DNA of 64,000 bases from Acanthamoeba castellanii str. Neff (taxonomy: Eukaryota > Discosea > Longamoebia > Acanthamoebidae), in NCBI RefSeq assembly GCF_000313135.1, contig NW_004457545.1, forward strand, positions 30,684-94,683, read 5' to 3'. Positions 1 to 11,443 of this stretch are shown here, piece after piece; the stretch's first letter is position 1; each line of letters begins with the position of its first letter. The notes under the pieces were generated by a model, which was given only the letters and a program-made list of their open reading frames with translations, made no database searches and had not been told where the DNA came from. Both the position numbers and the translations under genes were made by a program.

Positions 1-1028
1 GAAGAGGATCAGCCTACGCCCGGAGCCCCGAACACGGCCAACCAGCAGCCAGGCCTGTCCGACCAGCCGCAGCCGCCGAGCGGGCCGACAGACGAGGCCG
101 CAGCCAGTGGAGCTCCGCAGAGCGAAGCCAAGGCCGAGGCCGATGGCGAAGAGGGCGACGAGGAGTACGACGACGAGGCTGGAGAGGGCGAGGGCGAGGA
201 GGGAGAAGAAGGCGAGGAAGAGGGCGAAGAGGAGGCCGAGGCCGAGGAAGAGGGGGAGGAGGGTGGGGAGGAGAACGGCCAAGAGGAGGCGAATGGCACT
301 AACGACGCGGCCGAGGCGGAGGCCACCAGCGCGGCGACGGGGAAGGCGAAGGAGGCCAAGCCCGAGGAGAGCGCAGCGGTCGCCGCCTCGCTCGACGAGA
401 TCCGGTTTCGAGTCAAGACCGTCTGCAAGAAGGCCAAGAAGGCCGCCGACAACCGGTACGCCACGATGCCATCGATCCGATTGGATGACCCACATAAAGG
501 GTGGCCTATGGGCGTGTGGCTGATCATGATCGGTGCAACAACAACAGGGAGGATGACCAATGGGAAGACGAGCTCGAGGACATTGGCCAGGAGCTGATCA
601 AGGAGGTGGAGCTGCTGCGAGAGAAGCTCGCGCCGCACCTGGCCGCGTCGGCCTCGGCCGGCGACAGCAGCACCAACAACAGCACCACCGCCACCACCAA
701 CGGCCAGAGCAGCGAGGCCTGCCTCGACCTCCTCACCGCCTTCACCGAGAGCCTCGCCCGCGAGTGGCGTACGTCGCATTCCTCTCATCCATCACCCTTT
801 TGCCCGCGCGCGCCGCTCACCGCTATTTGTGTCGACGCAGCTGTGGAGGTGGAGTCGGCCAAGGCCGAGGAGGCCCGACAGGCCGTGGGCAAGGAGGTCG
901 GCCGCCTGTGGACGGAGGCCTTCGCCCAGCTGCAGCCGCGCATGCCGGCCAAGGTCAGCACCCGATGGGCACAGACCGTCACCAGCCTCAACGTGGCGGA
1001 TTCGAGCCTCGACCTCAACCAGCAATAG
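1..1028 (+). CDS. Acidic hypothetical protein, 5' end outside the window
   Basis: Not recognised. Three exons fit by frame: 1-455, 548-768 and 841-1028, with GT-AG introns and consistent phases (2, then 1). The first exon in frame 1 is a long Glu/Gly/Ala-rich acidic stretch (roughly residues 45-105), followed by a short basic-mixed part (DEIRFRVKTVCKKAKKAA). The second exon encodes a charged helix (WEDELEDIGQELIKEVELL) and an Asn/Thr-rich linker. The last exon (VGKEVGRLWTEAF, ending SLDLNQQ) looks helical. The true start is upstream of base 1. Coding status is supported by GC-rich third positions and clean splice phases. No catalytic motif is visible, so no function is proposed. Confidence 0.65.
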
Positions 1029-1219
1029 GCCTGATCACTCGACCACACTATTTTATCTGCAATTTTGTTCACCCACGCCGACGAGCAGAGCGTGCACGAG
1101 GTGTATATTCCCTTCAACACGATCCACCCTTACCTTCAACCAACCTCTAGATTGTTTATTTATTTATATTTATTTGTTTCAGCCATATTTGTTTTCTATT
1201 CAATTTGAGCAATAGAGAG

Positions 1220-3301
1220 ATGAAGGGAGCAGGCCACCAGCCGCAGCTGGAGGCCATCGGGAAGGACCTGGAGCGGCTGACCAAGCGGCACAAGGTGACC
1301 CACAAAAAGACTGAGGAACAGATCGACAAGCTCATCACCGACCTCTCACGATGCCTCGAAAAGATGGAAGCCGCCCAGACCCAGCCCGGTACTACTCACC
1401 TCACACATCAGCTCTTTCTTTACTTATGCATCTTCCTTTATTTGTGGCATTCATTTCTATTTACTTTTTCTTCATTGATTCATCATTTGTGGCGCACAGA
1501 AGGGGCGGATGTGGGCGTGCAGCTGGCGTTGGTGACGCTCAACCAGGCCGTGAAGCGTGCCGACCCCGCGACGAAGGTGGCCGCCGAGCAACGCGAGTAC
1601 CACAAGATCCTCGCCAAGTTCAACAAGACCATCGAAAAGGTGCCCCGCCGCCCACCCCCCCCCTGTGGTCACCCCCAGTCACGCCAAGTCCTCACCCACG
1701 CCGTGGTGCAGCAATTCCCAATGAGCATCACCAGGGCCTATCGAGACATCGAAATGGACCAGGTACCTCGCGCACACCGCACACACGCACCGCACGCACC
1801 GCGGCACGCACACGCATGAAATGTGCGATGTTGACTTTTGATGGCGTGTGCGATGTGGCGGCCAGGACCTGATGAACGGGGTGATCGCCGAGCATCTGTA
1901 CAGGGAAGGGTTCGTGGAGACGGCGCGCAAGTTCGAGGAGGAGGCCGGTGTGGCCATCGAGCCGGAGCTCAAGCCGGCCCTCCAGGAGCTACACACCATC
2001 CTCCGCGCCATCCGCCAACGCGACCTCCAACCGGCCATCCTGTACGTGGACCCCGTCTTCTCCTTCATCTCCACTTCTTTCCACCGTACCGACCTCGTGT
2101 GCGATGGTGTGTCGCGCGCGTGTGTGTCGTGCCGTGTGTGTTTTAGATGGGCCGAGAAGCATGGGATCGTGGCGGAGGCAGGGGACAAGCCGGCGCACCT
2201 GCTGTTCGATCTGCGGGCGATGGAGTACCTGCACCTGCTCAAGCAGCACAAGCGGAAGGAGGCCCTCGAATACGCGCGGACCTACTTCCCCGCACACGCC
2301 CACACCCACATGTCAGGTAACAAACCATCATCGTCATCACCCCCCCCCCCACTTGGGGTGTTGGAGCACATGCGCGTGCATGCAGTTAGTGTGGAAAAAG
2401 GATCAGCTGATCGGCTCGAGGGTGGTCTCCCGACACACACATACGACACACACACACATGCAGTGATTCAGCGGCTGATGGGGTGTCTGGCGTTCACCGA
2501 GAGCGGGCTGGAGCGTTCGCCCTATGCCTCCTTCTTCACTGGCACTGCCCACTGGCACTCCCTGGAGACCGTACGCCCCCCCCCCAACGTTTACCTCCCC
2601 ATTCCGTGCATCCGCCCAATCGACCACCGAAACACGCAGATATTGGTGAGGGAGTACTATGGGCACCTCGGGCTGCTGGCGGACAGTCCCCTCGCCACAG
2701 TGTACGCCAAGCTTTACCTTTATTTATTTTCTATATTTTATATTCTCTCTATTTTGACCTCCGTCTTTGTTATTTATTTATTAATGTGCAGGGTGGACGA
2801 AGGCTGCAAGGTGCTGCCCAAATTCGTGAAGCTGGCCGAGGTCATGGAGATGCAAGGCCGCACCCAGGAGTGGCTCAACCTGTCACAACTCATCGTACCG
2901 GACCACCCAACCTCGAATACAAATGTTGCATGTTTGCCTGATCTCTCTCTCTCTCTCTCTATCCGCGTGTGATCTGCAGGTTGATGACTCGGGGCACAAG
3001 TACCACAGCCTCTTCGTGTGCCCGGTGTCGAAGGAGCCCTGCACGCCCGAGAACCCGCCCATGCTCCTTCTGTGCGGCCACATCATCTCCCACGGCTCCC
3101 TCGTCAAACTCCCCGTCCGCTCCCACACGCACCGGTACACCCCCCCCACTCACTCTTCGCTCCACCACAAATTCCTCACATGCCATCATCACGTGAACGA
3201 CCGATCGCCCCCCCGTGATGATGTGGTGGATGACCAGGTTCAAGTGCCCGTACTGTCCGATGGAGCAAAAGGTGGGCCAGGCCACTCGCGTCTATTTCTG
3301 A
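1220..3301 (+). CDS. RMND5: RMND5/GID2 RING subunit of the GID/CTLH E3 ubiquitin ligase
   Basis: Ten exons can be placed: 1220-1388, 1500-1639, 1712-1762, 1866-2041, 2147-2316, 2464-2570, 2640-2701, 2792-2894, 2980-3134 and 3238-3301. They give about 398 residues, close to human RMND5A (391). A LisH/CTLH region (MNGVIAEHLYREGFVETA, LHTILRAIRQRDLQPAI) is followed by the CRA region and a C-terminal degenerate RING (YHSLFVCPVSKEP, LLLCGHIIS, FKCPYCPMEQ) that matches the RMND5 signature, including the C-terminal aromatic tail (VYF). In other eukaryotes RMND5 pairs with MAEA as the catalytic RING dimer of the GID/CTLH ligase. The start is the ATG at 1220, since upstream sequence in frame is AT-rich. 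The gene converges on the next, leaving 72 bp between stops. The 1712-1762 micro-exon is the least certain. Confidence 0.93.
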
Positions 3302-3373
3302 CGATCGCCATCCAGGCCCTGTACATACACGTCGTCGTCGTCGTCCACACTTGTCACATAATACAACACTCAC

Positions 3374-4880
3374 TCACTCTCGAAGAAGGCTTGAGGTCTC
3401 GGTATGCCCAACGTTGGCAACGCGGTCGAGGGTGTCCTGGACGCGACGGGCGGCGGACGAGGGGAAGGCGGGCGGCAGGGCCAGCTGGGCGATGGCGTGT
3501 CGCAGGCGTCGTCGCGGTCCGAGACGCAGGCCCAGGTGCCGCTCCAGCTCCTCGTCCGTCAGCAGCAGCACATCGCCGAGCGACACCTCCTCCTCGACGA
3601 AGCGCGCGTGGTGGTGGTCCAATCGCAGCGCCCGCAGCAGCACCAGGAGAGCATCCGCGTTGTCGTCGGCCGCATCGGCTACTACTCGGTCTTCCTCTTC
3701 CTCTTCCTCTTCCCCGATTTGGCGTTGTTGATGTGTCCCAGGCGCGGTCTCGTCCGTTCCCTCTTGTTTCTCAGCTTCGGCTTCGGCGTCAGCGGGCAGC
3801 CGCTGCACGACAAACGCCTCGTCTTCCCTCGCAGCTTCCTCTTCGGCTATCGCGATCTCCAGCGGATGACCATCGTCTTCGAAGATGATGGAAACCTCTG
3901 CCTGCTCATCCTCGCCTGCTTCGGCCGATTCGTCGATCTCTGATGATGTCTGTGACAAGAACAACTCCTCTTCCTCTTCTTCCACAGCCTTACCAGTGTT
4001 GCCGCGCGCGTTGAATTCGCTTTCAGGTTCAGGTTCGGCTTCGGCTTCGCTTTCGAATTCGCTTTCGAGTTCGGGTTCGGCTTCGCTTTCGGCTTCTTCG
4101 TCTTCGCTGTCGGAGCGGTAGGACAGGATCACCATGGGCGAGGCACAGCGCAGACTCTTGCGCGCGGCCTTCTCGCCGCTCCTGCCGCTCACTCGGACAG
4201 CGTCCGGCGTGAAGTTGGCCTCGCCATCACCATCATCTGGTTCCTCTTCTTCTTCTTCTTCTTCGCTTTCAATCCTGTCCTCGTCGTACTGCGACTGAAG
4301 GTGGTGCAGGTGATGTGTGAGAACTCCAGCCAACACAAGCACCGAAGACGGGAGAATTGAACCATGGACTCGGTCACCGTGTCGTGATCGTCTTGTTCTT
4401 CTGCGTTGTGGCGGAGTGGAGACTGGGCGAACGAGGTGTCGGGGGTCCAGTTGAGCGAAAGAGAGGGCGACGGAGGCGGGTGTGCTGCTCTCTGTAGCGC
4501 CTTCAGGTTGCTCTTGGCGGCAGCAAACGGCGGAGTCCTTTCGTCACAAGACACAACCGAAATGTTCAAGTCTGATGATGAGCATGAGAAGGAACAAGAG
4601 AATGAGAGTACCTGGAGACGCATCTGGCAAGTGGCTTCTTAATGTGTTGCTGGTTGAAGAGGTTGCAGATCTTGGAGTGCTGGAAGGTGCTCCTCTTCAC
4701 CGATCGGCCGCAGGTGCACTGCGTGCACTGATCCTCTTCGTTGCTTATATCCTGCAGTACTCCGGCCTCGCGCTTGGCCCCAACCGACGGCCTCACGGAG
4801 GTTGCTCTGTTGTGCAGATCGAAACTGTTCTCCTTGTCCATCTCCAAAATCGAACTCTCAAAATCTTGCGTCACCTGCAT
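3374..4880 (-). CDS. C2HC zinc-finger / SAM-like acidic protein
   Basis: Three exons fit by phase: 4880-4612, 4537-4343 and 4274-3374, with GT-AG introns. Near residue 50 there is a single C2HC-type finger (CTQCTCGRSVKRSTF, then H and C), like the ZC2HC class. The middle is strongly acidic (runs of Glu, Glu-Ala and Glu-Pro). The C-terminal ~65 residues (ADALLVLLRALRLDHH, LTDEELERHLGLRLGPRRR) look like a SAM domain, which binds proteins or RNA. Function is unknown; nuclear or scaffold roles are only inference. The start is the first ATG in the frame of the finger. Upstream in this frame a stop occurs without another ATG, so a further 5' exon is possible. Confidence 0.6.
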
Positions 4881-5069
4881 CGTATGATTGCTCTTCTTCG
4901 ACAAGCTCAAGCTCAGCTTCTTCTTCACTGGCGCCAGGCCCGGTCCTTGTCGCTCCGCCGCATCATGTCGTTGATTAATTCAATTACAACACTTTCAGAA
5001 TTGAGTTTTACAACTTTTTGTGTTTTGGCGCCAAAACGCAAGTCCTTGGTCGACAAAAAACACCGGAGC

Positions 5070-6836
5070 TTACTCCTGCTTCTTGCCCGCGGCGTAGTCG
5101 TCCGGAGGGAGGAGGCCGCGCCACTGTCGTGTCTTGGTGTGGTAGGTGGTGGCCACCCGCACGGCGGTGGCGGCCACGACGAGGAGCAGGAAGCCGGGCG
5201 ACGCCACGCACCGATAGAGAGCGAGCGAGATCAGACTCAGCCACCACAGGAACCACGCGTAGAGCAGTCGCGACGGCTTCAACTCCACCGCGCCACCACC
5301 CTGCGACCCATCCAGATTCAGTGAATTAGGGCGAGTGTCGTGCGTGTGCGTGTGCGTTGCAGTGTGGTTACCTGTTTGGAATCGGGGAAGCGCTGGTGCT
5401 GCTTGAAGTGGTCGAGGAGTTCGTCCTTCTCCTTCCAGCACTGGAAGATCCAGTCCTTGAGCTTCTCGTCGTCGTTCAAGGGGATCGTCGAGATCGGGTA
5501 CCGCCGGATGTGCAGGTGCACCTCCTTGGGTGCCAGGTCCATCAGTGCTCGCAACGGGTTCGGTTTCGGGCTGTGTGCGCACACAGGAACGCATCGCACA
5601 CGTCAGCAAGTACGGTGGGTGCGCATGCGGTGGGTGCGCTACGAACCTGCCGGTGTAGCACAGGGTGAAGTCGTAGATGGCGTCGATGTGGGTCCCGAGC
5701 ATCTTGACGCAGGACACGAAGCCGGTGATGCGCGGAACCAGCAGGTTCCGGTAGGACGGGAGGTTGTGCTCAGCGGCATACTGCGCGAGCGGAGAAGGCG
5801 GACAGCACATGCATGTCACACGCACGGTGCGTTAGCGCAAAGTCTTTGGACATTCGCGTAATCCCGCTCTGAGAGGTGGCACTACATCGGACCTTGATGC
5901 TCTTTTCGTGCTTGATGCGATTGAAGTCCGTGCCCTCGGGGAAGAAGGTGAGCCACAGCGGTGTCTCATCGCGGTTCCACGACTCAATCCTATCGAGTCG
6001 AATGTGAGTTACGTGTGTGTAGTGGTGTTGCGTGTGTTGTGTGTTCTGTACGTTGCGAGCGTGTTCAGTGTGAGAAAGTGAAAATGCACCTGTGGGCGAC
6101 TGTGTTCTTGTCCTTCTCCCAGTCCCTCTCGAGGAAGAGGAACTCCAGGTCGTCCATGCCGTTGCCCAGCGCAGGCAAATATGCGATTTCCTGCTCGTTC
6201 GTCCATACGTCAGCTCAAACCGCCGAGGCGCAAAGTGTGACCGCACGCACACTCACAACCGAGAGGCCAGGGTGCATTGGCACCTTTTTGAGGATCACCT
6301 TCAGGTCGCCGACCATTCCCTTGCGCCAGGCGATGGGCCACCAGCACATCCAATCAACCTGGGTGACGGTGATGATGACGGGAGTGCGCGTTACGTGAGC
6401 GTCATGACACGCATGTCGCGTGCGTGTCGTGCCGTGCCCGTGATGGCACACGTACCTCGGACGGGTGGTTGGAGATGATGAACGCCCTCTCCTTGGGCGG
6501 CACGTCGTCGCCAGACACGAGCCACCGCTTGCTATTCCACACCTCGAGGTAGAAGATGAATAGGGTATGCCTAATCGAGATGGCAATAGTCAATAAGAAA
6601 TCAAATTGAAGTAATTGAATGGCGGAAAGGGAGTCAACAGCGTACCACATCTCGATGAAGGTGGAGTTGAGGGTGCGCCAGAAGCGGGAGGAGAAGGACC
6701 AGAGGAGGAGAAGAAGGGGGCTGTGGAACGAGCTGGATCCCACAAAGAGGGACAGGAAGAGTACGAGCAGGATCCACACCCCTCGCACGATGCGGATCGT
6801 AGAATCCAACCACCCAGGGAGCAAGGTGGTCGCCAT
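5070..6836 (-). CDS. PlsC-family 1-acylglycerol-3-phosphate / lysophospholipid acyltransferase
   Basis: Membrane acyltransferase that would transfer an acyl chain from acyl-CoA to a lysophospholipid, in the AGPAT3-5/LCLAT1 clade. The split acyltransferase motifs are all present: NHPSEVDW (NHx4D, across an intron), WEKD after a GLS motif, the FPEGTDF block, and VPRITGF. An N-terminal hydrophobic segment (VWILLVLFLSLFV) and a C-terminal hydrophobic pair (YAWFLWWLSLISLALY, GFLLLVVAATAVRVA) frame the catalytic part. The C-terminus ends in a Lys-rich tail (AAGKKQE), which could act as an ER-retrieval-like signal. At least seven short introns are clear; one (6643-6570 area) splits the IEMW-HTLF join. 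The start ATG at 6836 gives a compact N-terminus. Likely ER membrane. Confidence 0.9.
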
Positions 6837-6993
6837 CTCAGAGATGTTTTGTAAAAAATTATATCTGCACAAGTTTGGTAGTACGCAGAGTGAGCACGAC
6901 GAAATGGACACCACGAAGCTACGTACTACACGCCCAAGGTTAATCGGCTGCCTTGTTGTGGATCAGTTTTTTTGATTTATTGCCCTCTTTGTT

Positions 6994-7776
6994 TTATTTT
7001 CCAGCAGAGGAGGTTTGTTGGCCCTCCTCGGGCTGTGCTCTGAAGTGCGTGGCGGCCAGCGCGGGTAGCATATAGTTCTTCTTGGCCCAGGCCTCAATCT
7101 TGAAGCTCTTCCTTCCCGCCGTGTCGCTGTAGTGAGCGGGCAGAAGAGTGAGACACTCTGCTCTTGCGTGGGCACATCACACGAGTAGGACGTACTTGCT
7201 CATCTTCTCGGGGACGATGCGATCGGGCTGCTTGAACAAGACCAGCACGTAACGGTGTTCGCCTGCAACAAAGGCCAGCACATGTCAACGGCCGAACATT
7301 TGCTAACATCATAGAAGCTCTTTGTGGTGGAGTGTACCTGATCCAGGCGGAGGGGCAGCCCCTTGGTAGGGTGTGAGGAGGTCACCTTCTTTGATGCGGC
7401 TGCCGGGAATGTTCGCCACCAGCCAATGGCGCCTGTACTCAACCACAGAGTGAGACCCACGATCACCACCACCACGTCCACGTTCGTGTCCACGTACACC
7501 TCCCGGTCCTTAGGGTCGTCTCTCGAGGGAGCGTCAGGGTCGACCATCGCTGCACAAAAGTGAGAATAGGGCATCAGAGAGCAACGCAGGAGAGCCGTAT
7601 GCGTAGGTACCCAGAGTGTACAGCGCATTCTCGTCCGCGTCCCAGTCGACGGTGGGCTGATGCTGGACCTCGCTTGGCTTTAGCTCTTGTCCCTCGGTGA
7701 CGCCTTTGGAGCCGTACTTGAGCTGCAGGGTGAGGGCGGGGGTCACCGTGGCTAGCACGTTCTCGTAGCCGCTCAT
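6994..7776 (-). CDS. Phosphatidylethanolamine-binding protein (PEBP/RKIP family)
   Basis: Five exons give a protein near the usual ~190 residues. The two PEBP signature blocks are intact: MVDPDAPSRDDPKDRE, which lines the anion pocket, and HWLVANIPGSRIKEGDLL with the following PYQGAAPPPGSG. After these come GEHRYVLVLFKQPDRI and the C-terminal block RKSFKIEAWAKK. PEBPs are small cytosolic anion/phospholipid-binding proteins, with signalling roles in animals (RKIP) and plants (FT/TFL1); the role here is not predictable. Start chosen at MSGYENVLATVTP (7776). The frame stays open to 7926, so an N-terminal extension of ~50 residues is possible but unlike the family. The preceding gene starts 157 bp away on the same strand. 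Confidence 0.92.
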
Positions 7777-8017
7777 GCTGGTGCTGGTGTTCTGTTGATG
7801 GTGAGTGCGTTGAGTCTCTGGAGTGTCCACTGGCCAGTTCGCACTCGCAGTGGTTTGCCACTCGCCTGCCCAGCCGACCGCCTGCCTTCGGTTGGTCGGC
7901 AGCTTTTCGTCAGCCAATCTGTGCAAACGTCTGCGCGCATGTCATTGACAGATTGTAACCAACAATTAATTGCATTTCTGGTGTGTGGAGGGGGTGATGG
8001 TTTCTACATTGCTTGCT

Positions 8018-8846
8018 CTAGACGGGCTCGATGACGCTTCGCAGGGCGGCATGTGCGTGTCCGCCCTTGGTCGCGCTGGCCATCGCCTTGGGCAGCCACT
8101 GGCTCGCTTTCGCCTTGGCCCCCAGTTCCGGGTGTGTCTTCAGGCCGGACCGCAGCGCTGAACACCGAACACACGACGGTCAGTCAATCAGCGCTACGCG
8201 CATAACGTCGTCGTCATCATTAATAACAGTGTGGGCAGTACCTTCGGTTGCCATGAACCACAGTTCAGAAATCTCGTTCCAGAGAGACTCGTCGCGGTGG
8301 CACAGCACGAAGAGCTTGAAGTAGTCGTCCACCAGAAGATCGAGGAGTCGCGACACGCCCCACGTCTCGCTCGTCGTCGTTGGCACGCCCCGCTTTCGCA
8401 GCTCCGGCCCGAGCTCGGCCCAGTGGTGCGCCAACGAACCGGGCGTGTGGAACTTGAGGATGAAGAAGGCCGCGACCAGCGCGTGGGCCAGCACCAGCGC
8501 CTTCTCCGTGTCGTGTGTGTCGGCCGGCGGTGCGGTGATGTCCACCAGCTGCGCGATATCCGACAGGACCGGCAGGTAGCACACAAACGTCGCCGGGTCG
8601 CTGAACACACGCACGTGAACGGTGAGCTAAATCGATGCAGTGGGCCGAGCGAGATGAGGTGGTGCTCACCGGTGGTTCAGGAGGCCCTCCTCGAGGCAGA
8701 CCAGGTTGAGAAGCGTGCCCAGGCACGAGACCAGGGGACCGTAGTTCTCCACCTTGTGCGCGCTCTGGTTGCTCCTCTGGGTCGCGACCTCCTCGCCCAT
8801 AAACGCCAGAAGCCTGCACCCACGCAATCAGCACGCGAGGGGAATA

Positions 8847-8879
<33 letters not shown>

Positions 8880-11289
8880 CGCGCGCCGTTGCGGGTGCGA
8901 CACCTGGTGCAGCTCAGTTACGTTACCTGATGTGGCCGTCGGCATCGATGAACTTGTCTCGGGCGTCGTCTTCCTGCGTGAGCGGCACCAGTCCGGGCAG
9001 GAGGAAGGAGAACGGGTCTACACCCACTCGCGCCCTGTCGGTCTTGAGGTTGACGAGGAAGGGGAGAACCCGCATCAGGCTGTCCTTAAGCGTCTCGGTG
9101 TCGTGGCTGATCCAGAGCCCCAGCAGGCGCATGGTGGCCACCACCACCAGGTCCGTCGCTTGCACCTGGTCTCCGCCGGGCTTGCTCGACGCGCCTTCGC
9201 GGACCACATCCATCTTGTCCGCCTCTTCGCCGTGCACCGGGGCAGTGGCAGCGAGGTCCATGTTCTCCAGGTCCTCGAGCGTCAGCCGCACGGTGCCCGC
9301 TTCTTCGCTCTTCGGGTGCTGCTGCTGCTGAGCGGTCTCCTTGGTCTTGCCCTTCGCGTCGGCCCCGACGGTCGCCTTCGCAACCTTCTTCTGCGCCTGC
9401 TCTCGCTCCTGCTGAACGTCCTTCACGAAGTCGAGGACCGTCTCGAACACGTCGGAGAGCATTTTCTTGATGTTGCCCAGCGCCTCGTAGTTGAGCGAAG
9501 CCCACGAGCGCGCTTCCGCCTTGGCCTTGGCCGCCTTCTTCCTGGTCGCGCTTCTTCCCTCGTCGTCGTCTTTGTCCATTTCGCTGTCGTCGGGCGACGC
9601 GAGGAAGGTGATGGCGTGCTCCAGGATCTCGTAGTAGATCGACAGCAGGCCCTCGAATCGGGATTGCACGTCATCGGAGGGCGAGGCCAGGAGTTCCACG
9701 AGCGGATCGACAGGACCCGCTGGAGCAGGAGCAGGGGTTGCTGATGTCGTCGAAGACGACGAAGACGACGATGAAGAAGTGTGGTCGGCAGTCATCTGGT
9801 CAGTCTCGTTTTCGTCTTCCTCATCGGATGAGAGCTCGTCGGTGACGTAGCTGACCGATTCGGAGGAGGCCGGTAGCGGAAGGCCTCCCGGGGCGTAGCG
9901 CATGGCCTCGCGCGGAAGCGGCGTGGCCGACGGGCCACCGCCCTTCTTGCCCTCCTGCTCCCAGGTGGAGGCCTTGGCCTTGGCCGTGCCCTGGGCACTG
10001 GCCTTGGCCTTGACCTCCTGCTGGGCCTCAAGGGCCGCGTCGCGGGTCATAATCTCGGGGTGCATGTACGAGTCCAACAGGAGCCGGACCTCGACGCCCG
10101 TCTGCAACATCATCACCTCCACGAATCGCCCTTCATTCTGTTCGCCGCCAGTCGTCTTCCCTGTGGCACCTGGTGGTGGTGGTGATGGTGGTGGTGTGTG
10201 TGTGGTTAGCAGCCGTAGTCGGAGAAAAACTGGCACGACTGCAGACTGTACCGATGTCGATGGGAGGCACGGCACCCACCGCCCAGGACTCGCCAAAGTA
10301 GCGCAGCATGTAGGCGCACAGGGTGAGCGCGTGCTCCTTCTGCAAGCGGCCGATCTTGCTCGCCAGCACGTAGAAGAGGCCCACGCGGATGTCCTCGATC
10401 CACCCGCCGTGCTGCTGCGCCACCTCGTTCCGCGCGCGCACATCGCTCTGCCGCTGGTCGTCGAAGCTCAGCGCCAAGAGTGCCGGCAGCCGCTCCAACA
10501 CGATGAACTTGAGTGCGCGCTGGTTGCGGCGGAAGAGCGTGGCGAGGTGCTCGAGCATCGCGGTGGCGGACGCCTCGGGGAGGCCCGAGGCTTCGTGGGC
10601 AGCGCTCATGAACCGGACCAACTTGTCGGAGAGGTGGAGCCGGGCTTTGAGCAGCTCTGGCGGCTCGTCTTCGGTGACGCCCAGCAGAACGGCGGCGAGG
10701 CCATCGCTGTCGATCGCCTTCTTGGCTCCGTCGGGCGTGTTGGAGACAGCGATCAGGCATTGTAGCGCGTCTCGCACTACCTCCTGCTCACTGCGCGATC
10801 TGGTTTTGACGAGTAGACGATGATGATGAAGATGGTGAGCACACAACATGACACGACAGGTGTGCAATGATGAGGGCGTACCGAGGATGCACGAGAGAGA
10901 TGAGTGATGGCACGGTGGCGATGAAGTGCGGGTCGCTCGCGAGTGTTTCATCCACCGAAAAGGCGGCCAGGAGGCTCAGGGCCAGGCCGCGATACGAGAA
11001 GCCCTCCGTTCCACCCACCTCTGCAATCCAAACGGATGGGGATGAGATTAAATCTTCATCTGCCAGAATCAAAAGACAATTTCTGCTGAATGGAGCGAGG
11101 CAAGTGTGGAGTACGTACTGCCCTCGGTCTTGAGCATTCTGTGAAGGAAGGAAGGACCGATTGACTCCCAGATCAAGCGCATCGTTGGCCGGGTTCGGCT
11201 TTGATGAATTTGGTGATGAGGTAGAGCCCCACGAATTTCTCCTCATCGCTGTTCGCACGCAGCAGCCGCAAGCACTGGTCCAAATCCAT
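8018..11289 (-). CDS. NCDN: Neurochondrin family armadillo-like protein
   Basis: Matches neurochondrin in order: N-terminal CLRLLRANSDEEKFVGL; the block GFSYRGLALSLLAAF; ALQCLIAVSNTPDGAKKAI; the helical repeats around DDQRQSDVRARNEV; VMMLQTGVEVRLLL; LRLLGLWISHDTETLKDSLM followed by LPFLVNLKTDRARVG; and near the C-terminus ESLWNEISELWFMATEG. A long low-complexity insertion (Lys/Ala, Ser-run, acidic) separates the two halves and is absent from the animal proteins. Animal neurochondrin is a cytosolic adaptor; its role here is unknown. Oddity: exon 1 from the ATG at 11289 runs into TGA at 11173-11175 before any usable GT donor, so the exon 1/exon 2 junction is unresolved (see findings). One intron carries a GT/GC repeat. 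Confidence 0.85.
8847..8886. repeat. (GT)n-(GC)n alternating purine-pyrimidine tract
   Basis: About 12 GT units run directly into about eight GC units inside a neurochondrin intron. Such alternating tracts can adopt Z-DNA in supercoiled DNA (known physical chemistry); any role here is inference. Confidence 0.9.
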
Positions 11290-11443
11290 CCGTGTGCCGT
11301 GAGGGTGCCGATGCTGAGTTGATGATTACATAAATGGTATTAACAATAAATGTCTTGGCTTTTGTGGATCTGAAAAAGACCAGAAAATGAGTCGAAAAGT
11401 CGTGCGATGACCCTTACTCCTTCTTGAGCCGGTGACGAATGGG

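Noticed and set aside
7777..7926. N-terminal extension of the PEBP protein
   Set aside because: Open in frame, but it would add ~50 residues not seen in the family; the sequence looks like a 5' leader.
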